From positions 14,664,345-14,728,344 of the forward strand of contig OW203762.1 in assembly GCA_934045905.1 (NCBI GenBank): a stretch of 64,000 nucleotides of DNA. Reading direction: 5' to 3'. This stretch comes from Leuctra nigra (Eukaryota; Arthropoda; Insecta; Plecoptera; Leuctridae). The position numbers and the translations under genes were made by a program. The notes below the pieces were generated by a model. That model worked only from the letters and a program-made list of their open reading frames with translations, was not told where the DNA came from and did not search any database. Shown here one piece after another: positions 52,481 through 62,423 of the stretch (positions within the stretch are counted from its first letter, which is position 1; each line of letters starts with the position of its first letter).

Positions 52481-54616
52481 TTGATAAAACTTGTTGTTTA
52501 CTTGCCATTATCGAAAACTCTGTATAGAAAAGTTTCCCATTCAACTCTTTTGCGTCTTGTTATCAATTGAATGAGATATCTGCTAAATGCCAATAGTTTG
52601 TAATTTGAATTGAGGGTTTTATCTAGGAGTTGAAAACCGTGAAACCAGTTTTTAGAGATTTGATAAAACGATAAAAAAACTACTGTTGCTTATTGCTCCT
52701 TGAAGAATACCTATTCAACAAGTTTATAAACTAATCAGCTAACTTTAATTATTCCTGTATAAAATCCAACTATCTTTCCGAGGAGTTAGAGTACACATAT
52801 TTCCTTTTTCTTCTCTTCGAGTGTTGTTGAAATGTTAAAGTTCTAAATTTGTATCATTCATTATACTTCCTAAATAATAAACTAAATAGCTAGATACCTT
52901 CTCAGTCCTATTGACAGCTTTGTTATACTACAATGGTGGAATGAGTAGGATTTTGGTTTCATTCATGGTTAGATGATAATTCATAGAGAAATTAATGCCA
53001 ATTAGGAGAATTATTATTTGTGTAATTGAAACAAAATACAGCTAGCACCACGTTCCTATCCATACCACAATTTTTTCCCACGGTGATCAATGCAAATTGA
53101 AGTAACTTCAGCTCACATTCTTTGTAACAGCATACGACTTCTTGCTCTAAGTTTTCCAATGAATATTTTAAACGAAAAAGAAACAAGTCACTTTGTAGCT
53201 TTGTAACTTTACGCATGTTTTTAATAATTATCCTTGGTGATCAACGTCGCTCCCAAGTTCCACAATTAAGCTCGACGTCGAATACTTCATCTTGCATGTC
53301 ATCATTCAATTTACTTCGAATGTGTAAATATTTAATCACCGTGTTAGCGCCTGGCGCCTACGAGTGACAATTCGAGAGGGAAATGTCGCCAAGATATTCG
53401 ACGGTCATGTCAAAACATCTCCAGAGAGCCGGTCCGTTTCGAACACTTCTGACTCCTCAGTTTAACTTGTCCCTTTCTTTTTTCACCCCATCCGACAAAC
53501 TACATGGAAATACTTTATTTTGAACGACATCACACCTTGGCTGGGCGGAATTGCCCGCAATACTCAGGGCGTTACACGAAAGCTCACTCAACAGTGAAAC
53601 TTTAAAACTACGTTAACCACAAAACTTTTGAACAAAGCTGCAACTTCAGGGAATTTAATATCCACCACATGATGCAACTAATGAAATACTTCCAGGGCTG
53701 ATTTTTATTACAAATAACAACTTTTTATACTTTATAGAATGTTAGACGTTGAACTTATTACCCTGTCAACTTTGTAATTTTACATAACAATAGTCGTTTT
53801 TTCCCTAAAACGACACAAATAAAATGTATCCATAATTGCAATGTTATACATCGTCCGGAAGTAATTTTTATGCACAAAATATCATCATAACAATTTTCCC
53901 GTGCCATGTTGCCATATGAAACCAAATTGTCGCCAAACCGTCGTAGACCAAAACAATAGATTCATGTTCACACTGAGGAATCGATCGTGATCCAAAACCA
54001 CAATAGTAATCGAAATTGTGTGTGAACCCAATACAATCAAACTCGATTATGATCCAAATCTAGATTGAGTTGTAACAACGCGATCGAGATCTGTATCATG
54101 ACCGAAGTCATAAGATCATTAAAAGAAATTGTAAATTTTGAAACAATGAAATTACATATTTATGCCCTCATTTGCATGTAAAAACAATCTTAAAGTTCAA
54201 ATTGATATGCGAGGCAATTTTGATTTCGATTGTAATTGAACTGCATCACGATAAACACTTCAGTGTGAACAACATTGTTTCAATGAATTATATACCTATC
54301 ATTGAATCCCAGATTGAGGTGAAATTCTATTACAATAATACACATTTTCTTACAAAATTGGTCATTAGACATAAATATGTCATATTTGCATTGAATATAG
54401 AAAGAAACAATTTAACTTGAAGATCGCAACAAATTATTCGTCACGTGCAGTTTTCGGCATCCATTTGGAAGTATCATGTATAGTTGTGTTTGTGCGCATC
54501 AAAGTAAAAGCAAAGTTGTTGTGAAAATGTAATGAAATTCACGTTATCTCACTCTTCAACCAACTCCCTTGTGTTTTCTGTGTTTCCTCTTTTGTAATGC
54601 ATAACTTTGATTTCAG
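52481..54616. other. last 2.1 kb before RRM exon 1
   Basis: AT-rich intron sequence with a GC-richer patch at 53330-53470. It ends in the pyrimidine-rich acceptor of exon 1. No other exon seen. Confidence 0.5.
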
Positions 54617-54694
54617 GTGCGGACGTTGTTTGTCAGTGGACTGCCTATGGACGCCAAACCCAGAGAGCTGTATCTTTTATTCAGGGCTTACGAG
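54617..54694 (+). CDS. cpo: cpo/RBPMS-family RNA-binding protein, RRM exon 1 (RNP2)
   Basis: This internal exon is 26 codons long and phase 0 at both ends. It translates from [14 protein letters not shown] to LYLLFRAYE, the first strand and helix of an RRM; RNP2 is LFVSGL at joined residues 4-9. The following [10 protein letters not shown] stretch is the hallmark of the RBPMS/couch potato family, where known vertebrate members dimerise through the RRM and bind tandem CAC RNA motifs. The acceptor is a pyrimidine-rich tract ending tttcag at 54611-54616, and the donor is GAG|gtttgt at 54695. Its first residue, V, matches the family junction that follows an acidic Glu run, so the preceding exon should encode that acidic stretch; I could not find it in the window. 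In Drosophila, cpo acts in the nervous system and in diapause and behaviour. Family assignment is very secure; the symbol cpo rests on the insect-type sequence. Confidence 0.95.
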
Positions 54695-55666
54695 GTTTGT
54701 AAAATCCAACCTTTTATACCGTTCTTTAGTTGTGCAGTTTATTAACTAACATTGTAATTATAAAGTAGATTCATGGTTAAAGTTTGTAATAAACTCTTAC
54801 CTCTATGATAAACTGTTAATAATATTATGTAAATATGAACCTCAATTAACATGCTATTTGGAGGTCATTTAACTCTTACCTTTTTCAACCTAGTAGGACA
54901 TAAAACCCCCTTACATCGACTAATATGAATCAGGATTCAAGATTTGGAAAAAATTTAATAAATAAAAGCAAATCAACTGGACAGCTAAGTGAAAAAATAA
55001 TTGAATAAATATATTGCAATACTCAAAATTCGATTAAAACATGTTAATTTTTTATTTAAAAGTTTGGCTCAAAACTTGAACTTTTTGATTGAAAATATTG
55101 ATCCGTTTTAGAGACATAACTGAATATTTAATCTCTACCCAAGGAAAATATGACTGACGAACGAAATATTAAAACCAACGTCAGCTTAGATATTTTCAGT
55201 GGAGGAGCCGTGTTTTAGACGCAGCCCGCAGTACTCGTGTGTATTGCGGGTCACATTCAGGAGAAGAACTTCTGCTCTGTCTTGACTTCGGTCTTGATTG
55301 ATGCCTGATCAATAGTTGCACGAATACTATAAAATACTAATAAAATAAATAGTTTATTAGAGTTCAATAAAAATACTGTTCCATTAACATTTTATTAAAA
55401 TTAACGAAATTTTAACAAGTAACACGGTTAGGCGATAGTTTGGTTATGATTAAGTTGTAAGTTGTAACATAATAAAATAACATAAAATAACATAATGTTA
55501 TTATGTTTACGAATTGAATTTACGAATTACGAATCAAGTAACTTAATTTTAATTTTTAAATAAAACTACCTACAGGTTGAAATATCCCAATCAAGACGAA
55601 TTTATTTACTGCAATCCTGAAACTATCAAAACCGTTATAATATTTTGTTGTTTTGTTTTATTTCAG
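54695..55666 (+). other. cpo intron between RRM exons 1 and 2
   Basis: This is a 972-bp phase-0 intron, gtttgt...tttcag, and very AT-rich. It includes a simple TAACATAATAAAATAA-like stretch near 55470-55510. I see no gene or recognisable repeat in it. Confidence 0.9.
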
Positions 55667-55720
55667 GGTTACGAAGGATCACTGCTCAAGGTCACGAGCA
55701 AGAATGGGAAGACTGCGTCG
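55667..55720 (+). CDS. cpo: cpo/RBPMS-family RNA-binding protein, RRM exon 2
   Basis: This 18-codon exon is phase 0 on both sides and encodes GYEGSLLKVTSKNGKTAS (joined residues 27-44), the second RRM strand and the loop before RNP1. YEGSLLK is nearly invariant in the family. The loop NGKTAS is longer than the short SKQ loop I recall for vertebrate RBPMS and matches the insect couch potato type, which supports the cpo symbol. The acceptor is a strong T-rich tract ending tttcag at 55661-55666, and the donor is TCG|gtgagt at 55721. The length is divisible by three, so skipping it would keep the frame but remove a core strand. A degenerate tRNA-derived repeat sits about 50 bp into the following intron on the opposite strand. 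Confidence 0.95.
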
Positions 55721-56052
55721 GTGAGTATTAGCGGAGAGCTGCTAAGGTTTTATGGAAAACTTCTACAGAGTAAAATATCTGGCCAAACCGGGCCTCAAAC
55801 CCGGGACCTCTTGCTTGACGGAATTTCCGTTCATCGTCTCTGAATATTTTTAAAAAGTAAAGGAAATATTAAATTTGATGACATTTAACCCCTGCTTGAC
55901 AACAATTTTGAAGTCAGAATTAAATATCCTATTCAAATCTCGATACACTGGTTATAACTTAAAAAAGCTCTTGTTGAAGTTGATTTTCTATAATTTTCCT
56001 TTGCTATTTTGAGACCTGCTATGAGTGATCATGTGTAACTTGTATTTTGCAG
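55721..56052 (+). other. cpo intron between RRM exons 2 and 3
   Basis: This is a 332-bp phase-0 intron, gtgagt...ttgcag. Its first half carries a degenerate tRNA-like repeat on the minus strand (55771-55845). An ORF from exon 2 stays open for about 40 codons into this intron, so retention would produce a truncated RRM with a short unrelated tail. Confidence 0.9.
55771..55845 (-). mobile_element. degenerate tRNA-derived repeat in the intron after RRM exon 2
   Basis: The minus strand reads gtcaagcaagaggtcccggg, then tttgaggcccggtttgg and ccagatatttta, aligning with the 3' half of the tRNA-like element at 4915-4970. The 5' half is more eroded. Confidence 0.5.
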
Positions 56053-56115
56053 CCGGTTGGTTTTGTGACCTTCAACACTCGCGCTGGAGCTGAGGCTGCT
56101 AAACAAGATCTTCAG
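56053..56115 (+). CDS. cpo: cpo/RBPMS-family RNA-binding protein, RRM exon 3 (RNP1)
   Basis: This 21-codon exon is phase 0 on both sides. It encodes PVGFVTFNTRAG and then AEAAKQDLQ (joined residues 45-65). PVGFVTF is RNP1, the third beta strand with its two RNA-contacting aromatics (F48 and F51), and AEAAKQDLQ is the second RRM helix. The acceptor is ttttgcag ending at 56052 and the donor is CAG|gtgcgt at 56116. Together with exons 1 and 2 it supplies both RNP motifs, so the domain looks intact and functional. There is no frameshift or stop in the joined frame. Confidence 0.95.
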
Positions 56116-56860
56116 GTGCGTTAATCATCCCAACAACTAACCGATAACAAATCATCTAGCAATCATCCATCAGTCACGTGTTTAAATAAGAAACACCTTA
56201 TTAAATATTATCCACACAACCATAATCGCAGACTTACAACTTAAACTTAGTCGCTGAGAGTAATTACCTTGTAATCAGCTGCCATCTAATCGATTCGGCC
56301 ACTAACAACAATGCTTCAAATAACCATTTGTGCCACGCATGCATTTAACCAATCACCACAACACGATTTGCAGCACCAAAAGTCACAAGTGCACTGATTT
56401 GGGGTACACACTGTATACCAACTTAGAAAAAGCAAATTCCCCTAAAGCGGTTCGTGGAAAAGAAACTTTACGTTTGTCTTCACGACAATAATCGGTTGAG
56501 TAAACGTATAATGGATGGAAAGATAATCTAATTTTTTTTCATATTAAAAGAGTTAAATAAAAATATTTTATGATAAAGATCGCGAATCGGTTAAATATAC
56601 AAAACGCTAAATATCATACCTCATGATACAATGAAGAATGTTTTAAAAATCAACCCCTAAAAATTATAAAATCAACTTCATTAATTTGACCAATCATAAA
56701 AAACAATGCACTCTCATTCATGATTCAACATAAAAAATCACTTTGAAAACTTTCTACATTTGTGAGAAATATTTTTGTAACATTCATATTATAATGATTG
56801 TAATTAAGTCCCCCGTATTCTCTTTTTTCTTTTTTTCCACGGCAACATTTTTTACAGCAG
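56116..56860 (+). other. cpo intron between RRM exons 3 and 4
   Basis: This is a 745-bp phase-0 intron, gtgcgt...acagcag. The 3' end has a long T/C tract (56820-56854). Nothing else recognisable. Confidence 0.9.
56854..56860 (+). other. NAGNAG tandem splice acceptor of RRM exon 4
   Basis: The sequence acagcag places two acceptor AGs three bases apart (56856-56857 and 56859-56860) after one shared pyrimidine tract. Choosing between them inserts or omits a single Gln between helix 2 and the GVRF strand of the RRM. Confidence 0.7.
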
Positions 56861-57002
56861 GGCGTGCGTTTCGACCCAGACATGCCCCAAACGATCCGCC
56901 TGGAGTTTGCGAAAAGTAACACGAAGGTTAGCAAGCCCAAACAGCAAGCTGCCACGACCGTCACTCAGCACCCGGCTCTTATGCACCCTATCACTGCCGG
57001 AC
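56861..57002 (+). CDS. cpo: cpo/RBPMS-family RNA-binding protein, RRM exon 4 and linker
   Basis: This exon has 47 codons plus one base (phase 0 in, phase 1 out). It encodes [18 protein letters not shown] (joined residues 66-83), the last RRM strand. A basic [11 protein letters not shown] tail follows, then a Thr/Ala linker and the conserved [11 protein letters not shown] segment (102-112). The donor at 57003 is a perfect gtaagt. The acceptor is a tandem NAGNAG (acagcag): use of the downstream AG gives LQ-GVRF, matching relatives, while use of the upstream AG adds one Gln (start at 56858). The protein must continue in exons beyond the window, since no exon encoding the usual downstream C-terminal region is recognisable between 57003 and 64000. 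Confidence 0.94.
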
Positions 57003-57664
57003 GTAAGTACCTACCTACCTTGTAGCTAGTGATGCAACTCTCTTGTCTCTTGTCTCTCTCTTATTCACCACTTCTGGGTGACGATCACTGGGATTTGGTT
57101 GTAGCTAACTTTGGAGGTCACAAAGTTCGGGTTGTCGTTGGGTGGGGAGTTTTTAGTGCACATAGTTTGATTGAGTTACTTCTTCATGAGACATCTAGAA
57201 AGTTTTAGCTTAATTTGTGTAATATTGTATAAGATATCGTCAACATCGAAGAAAATTTAATTGAGTGGTCATGAAATTCCTTAAATCAAGGAACGCATCC
57301 TTAACGCATCGAAAAATATTAGAAGATATTTTCCTATGTAAATTCATGCAAGTCCTCGTAAACAGATAATCTATTTTCTTTTGTTTTTTGAGGTAATTTT
57401 CCTTGATTATGAAAAATCTTGTTGACGGGCCGAAACTCAATTTTGTCCACACAAATTTTCTCCGCGGTTAAGACTTGCTTATTCGGCCATTTCTGAAAGA
57501 ATTAATATGCAATAAGACTTCGTACATATGCCTTTTATAAGTCACACAATCACAGAAACTTACAACCCTCCGATAAACTTCTCGCGAACTTTGTGACCTC
57601 CCTCGATCATTGAGTTGTGGTGTATTTAGACTGGGTAGTGTATCGACAAATTCCAGACAATGAA

Positions 57665-58066
57665 ATAACATAATAATTATAATAATCTTTATTATCCTTT
57701 TCCAAAATACAATGGGTAAAGGAGGTAGGAAAACCTACCCACACAAATGCAAGAGCCTATTAAACTAATTATTGAAACCGGCTGGCCGGGCCTGACGTTT
57801 CTTCAACTTCTGCGTTAGCTTCATCTTCTTCCACTTCCTCTTCCTCTTCTTCCACTTCATCTTCTTCTCTATCTACCAATGCCCGCCACAAGTCTCTATT
57901 TAACCACCATTCATCTTTATTCACCATCTCCCATTGCTCGCCTCTCACTTCGACATCTTCTTCAACTAAACCACGCCACCTCGCTCTCGGTCTCCCTCTT
58001 TGCCTCTTTCCCTGCTCCAACTTTTCAAACTCTTTCCGAGGTATTCTCTCCATGTCCATCCTTTTG
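57665..58066 (-). pseudogene. 5'-truncated non-LTR retrotransposon (LINE), 3' end of the reverse transcriptase ORF
   Basis: The minus-strand ORF 57769-58059 reads into GKRQRGRPRARWRGLVEEDV, then a ...DREEWRR-type tail (NRDLWRALVDREED). The G.R.RGRPR.RW...V..D pattern with a final DR..WR segment is the usual C-terminus of insect LINE ORF2 proteins. The frame runs into an acidic Glu-rich tail and stops. A short AT-rich 3' region ending in aataaagatt-type sequence (about 57665-57700) follows. The homologous sequence ends sharply near 58066, as expected of 5' truncation during target-primed insertion. No polymerase domain is left; it is a relic lying antisense in the cpo intron. Confidence 0.65.
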
Positions 58067-61000
58067 AAATGAAATGAAATATATAAGTGTAAATACGTAA
58101 GTAAAATAAATGGTTAACACATTTAGAACAAAGTTACATGGTATACTTACAATATTGGTTCCACTTCAAAAACTATTTGCAATTTGAATCGATTTTACAA
58201 TAACTCTCTTCTGACAGCTCTTAGATAAAGTTATCCGATGAGTTAGTGTTCATTCGACATTCTATGTAACATTGATAATCAAAATAAAACACGACGATTG
58301 CTGTAAATAAACTGCGGATCGGGGATATTGTTTTAAGTCTCCCCTTTGATTACAAAATGTACCACAGTTGTCAACGAGAATAGGTCGAAGGGATCTCATT
58401 GAAGTAATCTAAAAGCTCAATAGAAATGTAAAAAAGGGTTAAGTAACGGGAAAAAGTAATTTGGTCATACTATTTAAATTATACAGTCATTTAGTCACAT
58501 TTTTCTCATGTAGTTTCAGCATTTGCCAATGGCTAGACCCATTGTGGACAATACGGAATATCAAGTTGGAACTTTTTATCAACAGCCGATGAGTTAAAAA
58601 GTATCACAACATACTTAAACCCGTTCTTTATCCTGTCTTACCCTACTCACATTCTTATAGTTTTCACTTAATAACGGTTTTAAAGTTTAGTTTTCATGAA
58701 GTTGAAAATAGTTTCCAGCTTTTGTTCGTGACATTATCTGGAAGCTTATGGAACTTCAGTTCGGAGCAAGTGGGGTGTAAATATGACGTGAATATCGCGC
58801 TTTACCAGATACATTGTGATAGTTTGGCGCAGTGTTGCCGTCTCCGCAGCTAATACGGTGTCACGTGACAACATTTACATTGAGCTTTGCGGACGAGCTT
58901 TGTTGACTCGGCAACAATTATCTTCTGTACGAAGCTGCACTCTCGATGTACATATTAACATAAGAGTTATGAACTTAGTGTCCCTTGCTTGATTGTAGCG
59001 AATTCGTCCACAAACGTATCAACATTTTGGATAACGCTGAAGCTAATAAGTTAAATAAATTATAACTTTCATTTAAGAAGCTTTGAAAGCTACGTTACTA
59101 ATGATTACAAAATAAAATATTTATTTGCCCACAAAGCTATATATTTGGTTAATAATGCTATCGAAATTGCTCATATTTGATTAAAAATTTAAAAATATAG
59201 GGAAATAAAACGGGGGAAATACAGGGAAATAAAACGTGATAAGATGTTCATTTTTAATTAGAAAATCATCAATGTAATTGGTGAAAATAAAATACATAAA
59301 TTGTGGAGAAATTGGAAAAATATACAAGGAAAATGAAACATAATAAAACAACCAATATGAAATCAAATAAAATTGTCTTCATGCAAGTCTTCGACTGTAG
59401 ATGTAAAGGGATGCAGTTTTATTACATTCCAATAAAATGTAACGTCTTCTTGTCTTTTGTTTGACCGACTTGGCTCAATATAATGCTCCAGTTACTGAGC
59501 GGCTTGTGAACATGGGAAACCAACTCCAACCAATGCTTCATTTGCCATGCACTTTAGCGGGTTGTGTGCTTCTGTGCTGGTGAAAGAGGGTTGGCGATCA
59601 AACATCACTCGGTGTTGAGTTTTGCATCATCAGTCCTAATGATCGATTGGTTAGAAAATTACAATGAAATTGGTGGTAGGGAGAAGACCCGTTCTCGAAC
59701 CCTCGAACCACTTAAAACTTGGGGCTGGAAACAACGCAATTTCATGCAATTATTTAGCATTGTTCAGTTTTACAATTGATTTGTTACTTTATGGTATTAC
59801 AAGTAGATTTCCTATTTTAAATTGGTCAATTTTAAATTAACCTTATATCTCTGACACAGCAAGCTATGATTCAGTTAATTATGGTAGTAAAGCTGATCCA
59901 AGACACACCTATTTTTTAATAGAAAAAAATTTATTATTTTTTCCAATAATTCAACTATTCCAATAGAAAATAATCTTTGGCCGTTAGCTTTGCAACTTTC
60001 GTCTAATAATGAGTTTTCAATTTCATGTAAACAGAAAATGTAAATGGACAAAACTTTTACACATGAGGTATTGTAAAATCGTTTCGATTTTGGCTTATAA
60101 CTTTTAAAATATCACATATTTTTGTTTTCAATTCTATTTCCTTATAGTATAACCATCTGCCTACCAGAAAATAAGCTTTTTGTTCAAATCTATCAATACA
60201 CAAGAGTGATATATTCATATTATCCTACAAATTACTTGATTTTCCGCGTCTGCCATAAGATAACGTGGGGGACGGACTCAATTTATCTCAGAAACTATAT
60301 GACACGAAAAGAGTTCAGTCGATCACCCGATCAGTCCAGCCCCCGGAATTGTTTTTATAGTAGAATTGGTAGAATCTTATAAATTTCAGTATATTTTGGA
60401 TAATTTGCATTTTTTCAAATACATAAAACACATAATTTGTTGAGTACATTTATGTGACCTTCAGTCCTTTAGCTAAAATAAAACAATGTTATTAAATAAT
60501 CACTCATGACAGAGTAAACACACAATATCTTTGTTCGATAAAAGAATACGAATACTGACTATATTTATTCAATCAAAGCATTTGAACAAACACAACATTG
60601 TTAAAATACAAAAAGCTTCACAAACTACTCGACATGTCTTATAGTGTTCAATTTTCTACTCCGAGATACGGACAATTTGCAAAGAAACAATGACGTTAAT
60701 CGTTGTGTTTACGTTCGATGATTGCTGTGTCACTGTTGGTAAGAGTAAGATTGACAAAGCATCTCTTAGCCGAGATGACCAATGACGCGACAATAAGGAA
60801 CAAAACGTCGGACTGAAAGTGGGTCACCATATTTCACTCGACAGTAACGCTTTGATTGAGCGGCAGGTGTCTCGAACGTTTGTTTTATACTTTTACTAAT
60901 TAACCATCATATACGTTGTTTTATGCAACTCTTCTATTCTATGTACAATTTTTTTATTTTTATACTTACAAAATGTCAAACAAATTTGATATAAGAAATA

Positions 61001-62258
61001 TTATTATTCGAACAAAAAGGAGTATTGGACGAATGATGTGTTCAGTTTATTTTATTATTTTATTACCTATCTGTTTGTAAAGCACATACAAATTGCAGAG
61101 AACACATAATACTTAAAAAAGGGAATGTTTGGTTTTACATAAAGCTATGATTATAAATTGAAAAGCTAAAATGAAGACATCCAATCACAATGAGAAAAAG
61201 ACAACAAATGAAATTAAAAACCAAAACCTACTACACAATCATCAGCCTAATCACTAGTAAACTTTGAATAAAAATGATTTCTCATTATACCTATAGATGA
61301 TTTTAGTACAGAAATTGAAATGTTACAGACAGTGAATTTACATACAAATTTTGATGGTGCTTTCACGAAATTAAAAATATGAACGCTGTTTTTCTGGAAT
61401 TTGTACCTCGTCAAATGTATTTTTAGGAAAGAAAACAATTTCAATGAAAGAATAAATAGAAGCGTATGGATGTTTTGATCCCGGAAATTAAAAACCTGGA
61501 AGTTCAGAAAAAAAAACAATATGGAAATGTTTACATTTGTGTTAAAATTCAACAGAATCATTTCCGAGGCTTCGCCATGGATCTTTATTAATTATTAAAT
61601 ACCTATTTAAAATAAATTGCATTCTTATGCTTTGTGACATAAATGAATGAAATCGCTCCCGAATTATTCTATTTCTACTCGGTCGAGTGTTTTATAATAT
61701 TGCGGGTGATAAAACCTCGCCCGTGATATTAGTTGTGCTGAATGAGTTTCATTACGTTAAGTGCTTGTTTGATGATAATTATTTCTCCCTCCCGTGAATA
61801 AATCATGACAGTGTTTTGTAAATTAACGAGACGTGAATGTGACTTGGCTAGAAAAACGTCACGTTTTGTTTTTGTTTGTGTGATTCGTGCGAGCTTCCCC
61901 TTCATGTACAACTTTTATTCAGGATTGACCACGAAGTGGCATTTCATTTAAAACTAGATTTTTGTGCAAATTTCATATATTTGGCGATATACGTCTTTTG
62001 TTCGTTTGGTCATAGATGTGTGTTCTTTTTCTTCTTCTTGTTTTAGGTTTGCTGGTCAGAAAATTTCTCTGATCACGTTGAAACTTAACACGAAACACTA
62101 TTGCCATAGAAATACGTTTAATTTTAACAAAATCATGCGATTAAAATATAAATTATATAAATATATTGCATATTACATTATATATTATTTCTCCCGAACA
62201 TGGCCAACACGTCACTCTCGTGATTGTAATGATTGGATAAACAATTAATTTACATGTT
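58067..62258. other. gene-free AT-rich intron stretch
   Basis: The palindrome tgtcacgtgaca lies at 58859-58870 in a slightly GC-richer patch (58740-58930). No other features; ORFs are chance. Confidence 0.45.
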
Positions 62259-62423
62259 CTGGAGGCCAATTCTTGAGTTTTCGTGTTTTGAAACCATGTG
62301 TGGTTTCATTGTTTAAAACGTAAAAAAGTTGACAGCTATTGCTTAGCCTTCAACTTTTTTACGTTTTAAACAATGAAACCACACATGGTTTCAAAACACG
62401 AAAACTCAAGAATTTTCCTCCAG
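62259..62423. mobile_element. foldback MITE, family B copy 2
   Basis: A 165-bp near-perfect hairpin: ctggagg..aattcttgagttttcgtgttttgaaaccatg...gttttaaacgtaaaaaagttga pairs with its complement on the right, leaving a loop near cagctattgcttagcct (62331-62347). Same centre and termini as the element at 11055-11230. Two overlapping ORFs on both strands arise from the hairpin. Confidence 0.8.

Larger units (their letters stand above)
1..54616 (+). other. probable giant intron (or 5' flank) of the cpo-like gene
   Basis: The first visible exon begins mid-protein after an acceptor, so sequence upstream of it is intronic at least back to the previous exon. I looked for a coding exon ending in an acidic run followed by a donor in phase 0 and found none convincing. 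The long, enhancer-like, repeat-studded character fits the very large introns of this gene in other insects. A small first exon could still be hidden here, in which case part of the stretch is intergenic. Confidence 0.55.

Noticed and set aside
16159..55216. Shared 16-mer gtggaggagccgtgtt at about 16159 and 55199
   Set aside because: A single 16-base match in 64 kb is near chance expectation and the flanks do not align.
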